Assembly: GCA_019114585.1 (NCBI GenBank)
Contig: DXFE01000083.1
Coordinates: 1 to 28,749 of the forward strand
DNA length: 28,749 nucleotides
Source of the DNA: Gemmiger_A avium
GTDB taxonomy: Bacteria > Bacillota > Clostridia > Oscillospirales > Ruminococcaceae
Direction of reading: 5' to 3'
This document shows, in pieces, positions 8,352 to 15,592 of this stretch. The notes under the pieces were generated by a model, which saw only the letters and a program-made list of their open reading frames with translations, was not told the DNA's origin and ran no database searches. Both the position numbers and the translations under genes were made by a program. Positions within the stretch are counted from its first letter, which is position 1; each line of letters opens with the position of its first letter.

Positions 8352-10483
8352 TGGAACAGGATACCCTGTTTATAAATCGGGAATTAAGCTGGCTGGAGTT
8401 TAACCGCCGGGTTCTGGCGCTTTCCAAGGATAAGGAAGTGCCTCTGGCCGAGCAGCTTAAGTTTGCGGCAATTTACGGCAGCAACCTGGACGAATTTTTT
8501 ATGGTGCGTGTCGGGTCGTTGCAGGATCAGCTTGCACTGGACGGGGATAAGGCGGATGCGGGCTCCCGCAATGCGGTTGCGACGCAGCAGCTGAATGCCA
8601 TCATGCCGGTGGTTGCGGAACTGCAGGGCCTGTGCGACAAATATGTAAATCAGCTGGAAGAGAATCTGCGGGAAAAAGGCTATAATAAGCTGAATTTTGA
8701 CAAACTGACCAAGGAACAGGAACGCTTCTGGAAAAAATATTTTGAAGCGGAGCTGTTTCCGCTGCTTTCCCCGCAGATCATCGACCACCGGCATCCGTTC
8801 CCGTTTTTGCGCAACCAGGAGATCTATCTGGGCGTGACCCTGAAAAACAAAGGGGACAGCGAAGTTTCCTTTGGCATTATCCCGATCAGCAGCCAGTTTG
8901 AACGGGTGCTGTATCTGCAGCAGGACGGCGTGACCTGGTATGCCCTGGTAGAGGAACTGATCGCCCATTATGCGCCTATGGCTTTTGGCCGCTGGAGCGT
9001 GCAGAAAAAGTGCCTGTTCCGGGTAACCCGGAACGCCGACATCACCCCCGACGAGGGTCTGATGGATCAGGACATCGACTACCGGGAGGTTATGACCGAA
9101 CTGCTGAAAAAGCGGCGCAAGCTGGCAGCGGTGCGCATCCAGTTCTGGCCGGAGGCACCGCAGGAAATCCAGCACTTTTTGTGCCAGAAACTGATCCTTT
9201 CCGGGAAACGCTGCTTTGTGCAGCAAAGCCCGCTGGATCTGAGCTGCCTGTTCCGCCTTGCCTCCCGCCTGGCGTCGGACGGTCACACGGAACTGTGCTA
9301 TCCGGCTGCCCGGCCGATGCAGGCCCCGGCGGATTATAACCTGGAAGAACAGGTCCAGCACCGGGACGTGCTGCTTTGCTATCCGTATCAGAGCATCCGC
9401 CCGTTTATCAAGATGCTGAAAAAAGCGGCCTACGATCCGGATGTGCTCTCCATCAAGATGACCCTGTACCGTGTGGCGCGGGAATCGCAGATCGTGCAGG
9501 CCCTGGTGGCGGCGGCGGAAAACGGCAAGGAAGTTGTAACCGTTGTGGAACTGCGCGCCCGTTTTGACGAGCAGAACAACATCGACTGGTCCAAACAGCT
9601 GGAACAGGCCGGCTGCACCGTGATCTACGGCTTTGACAACTACAAGGTGCATTCCAAGCTGACCCTGATCACCCGCAAGAAGAACGGGAAGTTCCAGTAT
9701 ATTTCCCAGATCGGTACCGGAAACTACAACGAAAAAACCAGCGAACAGTATACCGATCTGTCCTTTATAACCTCCAACCAGGAAATCGGGGAAGAGGTGG
9801 CCGCGGTCTTCAACAATCTGGCGGTAGAGCGTCTTACCCCGCAGATTGAGAATCTGCTGGTGGCGCCGCTCTGCTTCAAGAGCGTGCTGATGCAGGAGAT
9901 GGACCGGGAGATCCAGGCTGCCCGGGACGGCCATCCCGCCCGCATCCTGCTGAAGAACAACTCCATCAACGACAAGGACATCATCCTGAAACTGTCGGAA
10001 GCCTCCTGCGCGGGTGTGCCGGTGGATATGATCGTGCGCGGCATCTGCTGCGTAAAGGCCGGGGTTCCGGGCCTGACGGAGAATCTACGGGTGCGCAGCA
10101 TTGTGGGCCGCTATCTGGAACATTCCCGTATTTATGCCTTTGGCGTCGGCGAGGATGTGCGGGTATACATTGCCTCCGGCGATTTCCTTACCCGCAACAC
10201 CCAGCGCCGGGTCGAGGTAGGCGTGCGCGTGCGGCAGCCGGATCTGGTGGCTCGTCTGCTGGAGATCCTGCGGCTGGAACTGGAAGACAATGTGAACGCC
10301 CGGGAGATGCGCCCCAACGGAAAATATGTCCGGGTAAAACCGGCAGACGGGCAGGCCCGGATCGACAGCCAGATGCTGCTGTATGATCTTTTCCGGGAGG
10401 ATTTCCACGTTGCGCCGCCCGCTGCCGCGGCTCCCAAGCGCGTGGGCATTCTGGAGCGCCTGCGGAATTTCTTCCGTGGCTGA
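8351..10483 (+). CDS. ppk1: Polyphosphate kinase 1
   Basis: 710 residues, the normal PPK1 length. It reversibly transfers the gamma phosphate of ATP onto inorganic polyphosphate. The start ATG at 8351 overlaps the upstream stop by one base and has GGAGGG about six bases before it; a TTG one codon earlier is less likely. The N-terminal domain begins FINRELSWLEFNRRV. The two phospholipase-D-like catalytic domains carry the autophosphorylated histidine H434 (NYKVHSKLTL) and the second active-site histidine H591 (YLEHSRIYAFG), equivalent to E. coli H435 and H592. The GTGNYNEKTS segment lies between them. It forms an operon with the ComEA-like gene and is followed at once by a strong terminator; no ppx exopolyphosphatase is in the window. 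Confidence 0.97.
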   Translation: MEQDTLFINRELSWLEFNRRVLALSKDKEVPLAEQLKFAAIYGSNLDEFFMVRVGSLQDQLALDGDKADAGSRNAVATQQLNAIMPVVAELQGLCDKYVNQLEENLREKGYNKLNFDKLTKEQERFWKKYFEAELFPLLSPQIIDHRHPFPFLRNQEIYLGVTLKNKGDSEVSFGIIPISSQFERVLYLQQDGVTWYALVEELIAHYAPMAFGRWSVQKKCLFRVTRNADITPDEGLMDQDIDYREVMTELLKKRRKLAAVRIQFWPEAPQEIQHFLCQKLILSGKRCFVQQSPLDLSCLFRLASRLASDGHTELCYPAARPMQAPADYNLEEQVQHRDVLLCYPYQSIRPFIKMLKKAAYDPDVLSIKMTLYRVARESQIVQALVAAAENGKEVVTVVELRARFDEQNNIDWSKQLEQAGCTVIYGFDNYKVHSKLTLITRKKNGKFQYISQIGTGNYNEKTSEQYTDLSFITSNQEIGEEVAAVFNNLAVERLTPQIENLLVAPLCFKSVLMQEMDREIQAARDGHPARILLKNNSINDKDIILKLSEASCAGVPVDMIVRGICCVKAGVPGLTENLRVRSIVGRYLEHSRIYAFGVGEDVRVYIASGDFLTRNTQRRVEVGVRVRQPDLVARLLEILRLELEDNVNAREMRPNGKYVRVKPADGQARIDSQMLLYDLFREDFHVAPPAAAAPKRVGILERLRNFFRG

Positions 10484-10500
10484 TCGCCTTTCAAAGATAC

Positions 10501-10560
10501 AGACGCGAGTTTCGGCTGCGAAGCAAGTTGGCTTTGCAGCGGGGATTCGCGTCTTTTTTT
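10501..10560 (+). terminator. Rho-independent terminator after ppk1
   Basis: A long hairpin: outer stem AGACGCGA (10501-10508) pairs with TCGCGTCT (10547-10554), and an inner stem GCTGC...GCAGC extends it. It is followed by a T run to 10560. Confidence 0.85.
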
Positions 10561-10615
10561 GTGCCGTCTCCCATATACTGAAGACAAACGTCCAAGGCGA
10601 GGAGGGCAATGCCGC

Positions 10616-11440
10616 GTGTGGGAGAATGAAACGGAAAAGCAGCAGACAGCAGACAGACAGCCACGGCCGGAGTATCTCAAGCCTCCGCCCGCTCCGGTTT
10701 CCGACGGGCCGGACTATCTGCTGCGGGCACAGATCGCGATTTGTGTTGTTGTGGCCCTGCTGGTGTTTCTGATGCGGCAGTTGGGGATGCCGGCCTTTGA
10801 GACGGTCCGGCAGGACTATAACGAGGCAATGGAATCCGGGCAGCCCCCGGCCGCACAGGCGGCGGTGGAATTTGCCGGTGACCTGCTTGCCGGTTTGCAG
10901 GCCCGGACCCAGACTGCGCTGGAACAATGGAAACAACAGCTGGAAGCCGAGCAGGCGGCCGCAGCCTTTGCCGGGGCGGGCGGTCTGTTTCCGGTCAAGC
11001 AGGATTCCGTGCCGGAGGGCTACTCATTAAAGGACTGCCCGGTAGAGGGCGAACTGGAACAGCCGCTTGCCTGGTATACCGTCACCTCGGAATACGGGTG
11101 GCGCAAACACCCGCTGACCGGAAAAAAGGACTTTCACACCGGTATTGATCTGGCCAACGCGGAAGGGACACCTATCACGCCGGTGCGGCAGGGAATCGTG
11201 CTGAAAACCGCGACCAACTCCTCCTACGGCAACTATGTGCAGGTCATGCACAGCGATGGGCTGGTCAGCGTGTACTGCCATATGCAGTATGTGTTTGTGC
11301 GCGCAGGGGAGTGCGTGGAACCGGGTGAGTGCCTGGGCACGGTCGGCAGCACCGGCGTTTCCACCGGCCCGCACCTGCACCTTGAACTGATCAGCAACGG
11401 TATCCACTATGACCCGGCCGCCGCGCTGGGGGTGGAGTGA
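10616..11440 (+). CDS. Membrane-anchored M23 (LytM-domain) protein, SpoIVFA-like
   Basis: 274 residues from a GTG at 10616, chosen because a strong AGGAGGG (10600-10606) lies nine bases upstream; the nearby ATG at 10609 is in another frame and stops after a few codons. About 37 cytoplasmic residues are followed by one transmembrane helix (38-54), a helical Ala/Glu/Gln-rich stalk, and a C-terminal M23/LytM domain (about 150-270). The zinc and catalytic residues look intact: H174 and D178 in FHTGIDLA, and H253 and H255 in GPHLHLEL. The gene overlaps an M50 protease by four bases. In Bacillus, SpoIVFA, also a membrane-anchored LytM-fold protein, regulates SpoIVFB from the adjacent gene. Whether this one cleaves peptidoglycan or acts as a regulator is open. 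Confidence 0.8.
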   Translation: MWENETEKQQTADRQPRPEYLKPPPAPVSDGPDYLLRAQIAICVVVALLVFLMRQLGMPAFETVRQDYNEAMESGQPPAAQAAVEFAGDLLAGLQARTQTALEQWKQQLEAEQAAAAFAGAGGLFPVKQDSVPEGYSLKDCPVEGELEQPLAWYTVTSEYGWRKHPLTGKKDFHTGIDLANAEGTPITPVRQGIVLKTATNSSYGNYVQVMHSDGLVSVYCHMQYVFVRAGECVEPGECLGTVGSTGVSTGPHLHLELISNGIHYDPAAALGVE

Positions 11441-11874
11441 ACCGCCTGCGTCAGGAACGGCCGCTGATTTTTCTGGCCGTCCTGACCTTTTTGCTGCTGC
11501 GGGATTACAGCGGTCTGTACCGGATCAGCCTGCTGTGCTGTCTGCTGCACGAAAGCGGTCATCTGGCCGTTTATATGCTGTGCCAGAAAAAGCCGCCGCG
11601 CCTGCACTGTTCCCTGTGGGGGATCTGCCTGGAGTGGAACGAGGCGGAACTGGGGCTGCACGAGCGGTTCTGGCTGGCGGCCAGCGGCCCGGCTGCCAAT
11701 CTGGCGCTCTTTGCGGCCTCCTGGCTGTGGATGCAGCACGAAGCTTCCTATTGGGGGTGGTGTTTTGCAGGCAGCAATCTGCTCACAGCCGGGTATAATC
11801 TGATCCCGATCCTGCCGCTGGACGGCGGCCAGATGCTTTCTGCCTGGCGGGAACAAAAAACTCTGAAAATGTAA
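11437..11874 (+). CDS. Minimal M50 site-2 protease, SpoIVFB-like
   Basis: 145 residues, starting at a GTG whose last bases form the stop of the preceding gene (GTGA overlap). It is an intramembrane zinc metalloprotease by motif: HESGH (38-42) matches HExxH, GPAAN (84-88) is the conserved second-helix motif, and NLIPILPLDGG (121-131) supplies the third zinc ligand, D129. Hydrophobic segments at about 10-21, 30-50, 78-98 and 107-125 form the catalytic core only; the CBS domain of Bacillus SpoIVFB is absent. Pairing with an upstream membrane LytM protein, and in turn with the downstream gene pair, matches the spoIVFA-spoIVFB neighbourhood of other Firmicutes. The substrate (pro-sigma-K in spore formers) cannot be inferred here. 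Confidence 0.83.
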   Translation: MNRLRQERPLIFLAVLTFLLLRDYSGLYRISLLCCLLHESGHLAVYMLCQKKPPRLHCSLWGICLEWNEAELGLHERFWLAASGPAANLALFAASWLWMQHEASYWGWCFAGSNLLTAGYNLIPILPLDGGQMLSAWREQKTLKM

Positions 11875-11876
11875 AA

Positions 11877-11905
11877 TTGCATTTCCTCCCGGAATACGGT
11901 ACAAT
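11877..11905 (+). promoter_or_regulatory. Sigma-A promoter upstream of the radical-SAM pair
   Basis: TTGCAT (11877-11882), a 17-base spacer and TACAAT (11900-11905) form a good sigma-A promoter just after the M50 gene stop. The predicted start is near 11912, giving a short leader of about 28 bases with GGAGG at 11929-11933. Confidence 0.72.
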
Positions 11906-11939
11906 AAGAGCCGTATAAAACTATCTGCGGAGGAAAACC

Positions 11940-13811
11940 ATGTTTGACCCCAAACTGAAACAGGCGCTGGCACGGGTGCAGAAACCGGGCCGTTATACCG
12001 GCGGGGAGCCGGGCTGCGTATATAAAGATAAATCGCAGGTGGATCTGCGGTTTGCGTTCTGCTTCCCGGACACCTACGAGGTAGGCATGTCCTTCCTGGG
12101 CATGAAGATCCTGTATGAGCTGCTCAACCAGCACCCCAACTGGTGGTGCGAGCGGGCGTTCATGCCCTGGCTGGATATGGTGCAGCAGCACCGGGAACTG
12201 GGCCTGCCCCTGTATACGCTGGAAAGCAAAGACCCGCTGACGGATTTTGACATTGTGGGCTTTACCCTCCAGTACGAGCTTTCCTATACCAATATCCTGG
12301 CCATGCTGGACCTGGCCGGTATTCCGTTCTATGCGGCAGACCGGGACGAGAGCTGGCCGCTGATCGTGGCGGGCGGTCCCTGTGTCTGCAACGCCGAGCC
12401 GATTGCGCCTTTCTTTGATATGATGATGCTGGGCGAGGGCGAGTGGCAGCTGCAGAAGGTCTGTGAAACGGTGGAACAGGCCAAAAAGGAAGGCTGGACC
12501 AAGCGCCGTCTGCTGGAACAGCTGGCCGGTATCCCCGGCTGCTATGTGCCGTCTTTCTACGACGTGACCTACCAGCCGGATGGCCGTATTCAGTCCATCA
12601 CGCCCAACTGTCCTCAGGCGCCCGCCAAGGTGACCAAGGTCATCCTGCAGGATATGGATTCCTATGCGCCGCCCACCCATTTTGTGGTACCCATGGTGGG
12701 GGCCATCCATGACCGGGCCCAGGTCGAGGTGCTGCGCGGCTGCGTGCGCGGCTGCCGGTTTTGCCAGGCAGGCTTTTTGTACCGGCCCATGCGCCAGCGC
12801 AGCGTGGGCATGCTCAACGAAGCGGCCCGCGACCTGTGCGCCAATACCGGTTACGAGGAGGTCAGCCTGACCAGCCTGTCCACCTCCGACCACAGCCAGC
12901 TGGAACAGCTGCTGGACGAAATGGACACCTGGACCCCGCAGGAGCACGTTTCCATCTCGCTGCCCAGCCTGCGCATTGACAACTTCAGCGAAAGCCTGAT
13001 CGAAAAGACCACCAAGGTTCGCAAGAGCGGCCTGACCTTTGCGCCGGAAGCCGGCACCCAGCGTCTGCGGGATGTAATCAATAAGAACATCACCTGGGAC
13101 GAGATTGAAAAGAGCTGCAAGATCGCCTTCGAGGCGGGGTACAGTTCGGTGAAGCTGTACTTTATGATGGGCCTGCCCACCGAGACCATGGAGGACATCG
13201 AAGGCATTGCCGAAACGGCCCAGCGGGTGGTGGATCTGTACTATTCCAATCCGGACAAGCCCAAGGGCAAGGGGGTGCAGGTGACCATCAGCGTGGCCTG
13301 CTTTGTGCCCAAACCCCATACGCCGTTCCAGTTTGTGCCTCAGGATACCAAGGAGCAGCTGGAGGCCAAGCAGCAGCATCTGCTGCACAGTGTGCACAGC
13401 CGCAAGATCCGGGTCAACTATCACGACAGCAGCACCAGCTTCCTGGAGGCCGTGTTCGCCAAAGGCGACCGCCGCCTGGCACCGGTGATCGAAGCCGCCT
13501 ACCGGAAAGGTTGCTTCTTTGACGGCTGGGATGAGTGCTTCCGCTACGACGTGTGGCTGGAGACCTTCCGTGAGTTCGGCCTGGACACCGCGTTCTATGC
13601 CAACCGCACCATCGGAGAGGACGAAATCACCCCCTGGAGCCATATGGACTACGGCGTGAGCCACGCGTTCCTGGTGCACGAGTACCACAAGGCGCTGGCC
13701 GCGCAGACAACCCAGCCCTGCAACCGTCAGTGCAGCGGCTGCAGCGCAAATCATCTGTTGGGAGGACCCTGCTTTGCATACGATACGGATTTGGTTCACG
13801 AAAACCGGTGA
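11940..13811 (+). CDS. TIGR03960-family radical SAM protein
   Basis: 623 residues. The N-terminal region (about 20-200) has a cobalamin-binding-like Rossmann fold (FAFCFPDTYEVGMSFLGMKIL; VAGGPCVCNAEPIAPFFD). The central radical-SAM domain carries the CxxxCxxC cluster C268, C272, C275 in RGCVRGCRFCQAGF, followed by SLTSLSTSDHS and the FAPEAGTQRLRDVINK segment. Near the C-terminus a second CxxxCxxC (C594, C598, C601) may hold another iron-sulfur cluster. These proteins occur with a DUF2344 partner in anaerobic Firmicutes and resemble tRNA/rRNA-modifying MiaB/YgiQ-type enzymes, but the substrate is not established to my knowledge. It overlaps its partner by 38 bases, so the two should be made together. 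Confidence 0.92.
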   Translation: MFDPKLKQALARVQKPGRYTGGEPGCVYKDKSQVDLRFAFCFPDTYEVGMSFLGMKILYELLNQHPNWWCERAFMPWLDMVQQHRELGLPLYTLESKDPLTDFDIVGFTLQYELSYTNILAMLDLAGIPFYAADRDESWPLIVAGGPCVCNAEPIAPFFDMMMLGEGEWQLQKVCETVEQAKKEGWTKRRLLEQLAGIPGCYVPSFYDVTYQPDGRIQSITPNCPQAPAKVTKVILQDMDSYAPPTHFVVPMVGAIHDRAQVEVLRGCVRGCRFCQAGFLYRPMRQRSVGMLNEAARDLCANTGYEEVSLTSLSTSDHSQLEQLLDEMDTWTPQEHVSISLPSLRIDNFSESLIEKTTKVRKSGLTFAPEAGTQRLRDVINKNITWDEIEKSCKIAFEAGYSSVKLYFMMGLPTETMEDIEGIAETAQRVVDLYYSNPDKPKGKGVQVTISVACFVPKPHTPFQFVPQDTKEQLEAKQQHLLHSVHSRKIRVNYHDSSTSFLEAVFAKGDRRLAPVIEAAYRKGCFFDGWDECFRYDVWLETFREFGLDTAFYANRTIGEDEITPWSHMDYGVSHAFLVHEYHKALAAQTTQPCNRQCSGCSANHLLGGPCFAYDTDLVHENR

Positions 13812-14418
13812 GGCATCCTACATCTCGCTGCTGGATCTGCAGCGGGTAATGGGGCGCGCACTCAAGCGCAGCGGATTGCCGGTCTGGTACACGCTGGGCT
13901 TCAACCCGCACATTTATATGACCTTTGCCTGCCCGCTGTCCCTGGGGCAGGAGAGCCTGGTGGAAAGCGTGGACGTAAAGACCGAGGAGAATAAGCCGGA
14001 TTTTGCCGCCTGGCAGGCGGCCCTGGCGCCAGTCATGCCCACCGGCCTTGCGGTGGTGCGGGTGGACTACGCCCGCATCAAGGCCGAGCAGATCGGTTCC
14101 GCGGTCTATACCATCACACTGCCCGCCCGGGCCGCCCAGGCGGTGGAAGAGTACAACCGGCTCACCGAGGCGGTCGTCATGAAAAAGAGCAAGCGGGGGG
14201 AGAAGCCCGTGGACCTGAAAGCCTACGTGCCGGCCCTGGAGCTGAAAACCGACGGCGAATCCGCCAGCTTTTCGGTAACGCTGCCCGCCAGCGAGACGCT
14301 GAATCTGAACCCGTCCCTGCTGCTGAAGTTCCTGCAGGAGCGGTCCGGCCTTCCGGCAGAGGAGTGCTCCATCCTGCGCACCGCGCTCCTGACCAAGGAC
14401 GGCGAACCGTTCTGCTGA
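13774..14418 (+). CDS. TIGR03936/DUF2344 radical-SAM-associated protein
   Basis: 214 residues from a TTG start at 13774, supported by GGGAGG (13760-13765) eight bases upstream; no ATG or GTG is placed well, and the following IRIWFTKTGEASYISLLDL is the characteristic beginning of the family. Other family marks are GRALKRSGLPVWYTLGFNPH and the ACPLSLGQESLVESVDV segment. It is always found fused to or beside the TIGR03960 protein and is assumed to be its partner subunit. In many Clostridia the next genes are rng (RNase G/E), rplU and rpmA; here the operon ends and rplS follows under its own promoter. Function beyond the association is unknown. Confidence 0.9.
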   Translation: MHTIRIWFTKTGEASYISLLDLQRVMGRALKRSGLPVWYTLGFNPHIYMTFACPLSLGQESLVESVDVKTEENKPDFAAWQAALAPVMPTGLAVVRVDYARIKAEQIGSAVYTITLPARAAQAVEEYNRLTEAVVMKKSKRGEKPVDLKAYVPALELKTDGESASFSVTLPASETLNLNPSLLLKFLQERSGLPAEECSILRTALLTKDGEPFC

Positions 14419-14428
14419 CCATACGGGC

Positions 14429-14454
14429 AAAAGGCCGGGAAAATGCCGGATTTT
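14429..14454 (+). terminator. Weak terminator-like hairpin after the radical-SAM operon
   Basis: An imperfect stem built on CCGG (14435-14438) and CCGG (14446-14449) is flanked by AAAA before and TTTT after. It is short and contains a mismatch, so termination here is uncertain. Confidence 0.35.
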
Positions 14455-14467
14455 CTGCAAAAAACGC

Positions 14468-14496
14468 TTGCAATCCGGGCATCCTTATGCTATGAT
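14468..14496 (+). promoter_or_regulatory. Sigma-A promoter of rplS
   Basis: TTGCAA (14468-14473) and TATGAT (14491-14496) with a 17-base spacer; transcription would start near 14503, about 107 bases before the rplS start codon. Confidence 0.72.
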
Positions 14497-14502
14497 ATTT
14501 AG

Positions 14503-14609
14503 GCGTTAGTGTCCGCTGGCACCACCAGCGGGGTTAATGTTATCATTAAACGGACGGTCCTCTGCCGCTCTGCGGGCATGAACGTCACAAAAAAATGGAG
14601 GATCATCAA
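14503..14609 (+). promoter_or_regulatory. Structured 5' leader of rplS (candidate autoregulatory element)
   Basis: The leader can fold into successive hairpins: CCGCTGG (14513-14519) with CCAGCGG (14525-14531), a TTAATG/CATTAA stem directly after it, and a short CCGC/GCGG stem near 14571-14580, before the GGAGG site at 14597-14601. L19 leaders that bind their own product are known in Bacilli; whether this one belongs to that class cannot be settled by eye. Confidence 0.4.
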
Positions 14610-14951
14610 ATGGACGCAATGAAGATTATCACCGAGGGCATGATCAAGGCCGACCAGCCCAAGTTCGAAGTGGGCGACACCGTTCGCGTGTCCGTCCGCA
14701 TCAAGGAAGGCGAGCGTGAGCGTATCCAGGCTTTCGAGGGCACTGTGATCGCGAAGAAGCACGGCGGCGTCGCCGAGACCTTCACCGTTCGCCGCACTTC
14801 CTACGGCGTAGGTGTGGAGCGTGTGTTCCCCATCAACTCGCCCTTCGTTGAGAAGGTTGAGGTCATCCGCCGCGGTAAGGTTCGTCGCGCGAAGCTGTTC
14901 TATCTGCGCGGTCGTACCGGCAAGGCTGCCAAGGTCAAAGAGCAGATCTGA
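14610..14951 (+). CDS. rplS: 50S ribosomal protein L19
   Basis: 113 residues from the ATG at 14610, eight bases after GGAGG; an in-frame ATG at 14595 overlaps that ribosome binding site and would add MEDHQ, which L19 lacks. L19 sits at the interface of the two ribosomal subunits. The family core is complete: KFEVGDTVRVSVRIKEGER, QAFEGTVIAKKHGG, FTVRRTSYGVGVERVFP and the basic C-terminal RGKVRRAKLFYLRGRTGKAAK. Codon use is highly biased, as in other ribosomal genes. It has its own promoter and leader and is followed by two hairpins that should reduce transcription of lepB and the genes beyond. Confidence 0.98.
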   Translation: MDAMKIITEGMIKADQPKFEVGDTVRVSVRIKEGERERIQAFEGTVIAKKHGGVAETFTVRRTSYGVGVERVFPINSPFVEKVEVIRRGKVRRAKLFYLRGRTGKAAKVKEQI

Positions 14952-14961
14952 TCATTGCAGG

Positions 14962-14991
14962 AAAGGGACGACAATATGTTGTCCCTTTTTT
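14962..14991 (+). terminator. Rho-independent terminator after rplS
   Basis: Stem AAAGGGACGAC (14962-14972) pairs with GTTGTCCCTTT (14978-14988), including one G-U pair, around a five-base loop, followed by a T run to 14991. Confidence 0.85.
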
Positions 14992-14998
14992 GTTTATT

Positions 14999-15020
14999 CC
15001 GCGCTTTTACGCGGTTTTGT
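14999..15020 (+). terminator. Second small terminator-like hairpin before lepB
   Basis: CCGCG (14999-15003), a six-base loop and CGCGG (15010-15014), followed by TTTTGT. It follows the main rplS terminator by only eight bases and may act as a backup. Confidence 0.45.
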
Positions 15021-15040
15021 GGGAAAGAAGGTGTCTGTGC

Positions 15041-15592
15041 ATGAAAACGAATCGCAGCCAGAGCAATGCGGAGCTGCTGGAATGGTATGACGCGCTGATC
15101 TTTGCGCTGGCCGTTCTGGTGATCGTGTTTGTGTTTTTCGTCCGCGCCGTGGCGGTGGACGGCATTTCCATGGAGCCCACGCTCCAGGGTGGTGACCGGC
15201 TTCTTGTGCAGAGCATCGGCTACACCCCTCAGCGGGGCGATGTGGTGGTGATCGACGGCTACATCAACTACGGCAAGCCGCTGGTTAAGCGGGTGATCGG
15301 CCTGGGCGGCGATGTGGTAGACATCGATGCCGCCACCGGTGCGGTCACGGTCAACGGTGAGGTGCTGGACGAGCCCTATATCAACAATCAGACCACCATC
15401 AACGGGGACGTGACCTTCCCCTACACGGTTCCCAAGGGATGCCTGTTTGTAATGGGGGACAACCGGCAGCACTCTTCCGACAGCCGGACCAGCAAGATCG
15501 GCTGTATTGACGAGCGGGATGTGCTGGGTAAGGTGGTATTTCGCTTTTTCCCCTGGAGAAGCTTGGAGGAATCGAGTAACAATGTCAAATGA
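15041..15592 (+). CDS. lepB: Signal peptidase I
   Basis: 183 residues from the ATG at 15041 (preceded by GAAGG); the longer in-frame version would run through the upstream hairpins. It is a Bacillus SipS-type enzyme with one N-terminal transmembrane helix (about 16-36) and the catalytic domain outside the membrane, cleaving signal peptides of secreted proteins. The catalytic serine is S43 in DGISMEPTL and the general-base lysine K83 in LVKRVIG, the same numbers as in SipS. The box E segment MGDNRQHSSDSR is present. It heads a run with rbgA, rnhB and yraN; its stop overlaps the rbgA start by 11 bases. The order rplS-lepB-rbgA-rnhB is common in Firmicutes. Confidence 0.96.
   Translation: MKTNRSQSNAELLEWYDALIFALAVLVIVFVFFVRAVAVDGISMEPTLQGGDRLLVQSIGYTPQRGDVVVIDGYINYGKPLVKRVIGLGGDVVDIDAATGAVTVNGEVLDEPYINNQTTINGDVTFPYTVPKGCLFVMGDNRQHSSDSRTSKIGCIDERDVLGKVVFRFFPWRSLEESSNNVK

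Noticed and set aside
10609..10629. ATG at 10609 as the start of the M23 gene
   Set aside because: It is in another frame and meets a stop after six codons; it is also too close to the AGGAGGG site, which fits the GTG at 10616.
11748..13799. A 683-residue minus-strand open frame opposite the radical-SAM gene
   Set aside because: Antisense to a conserved CxxxCxxC protein; no homology-like motifs or ribosome binding site.
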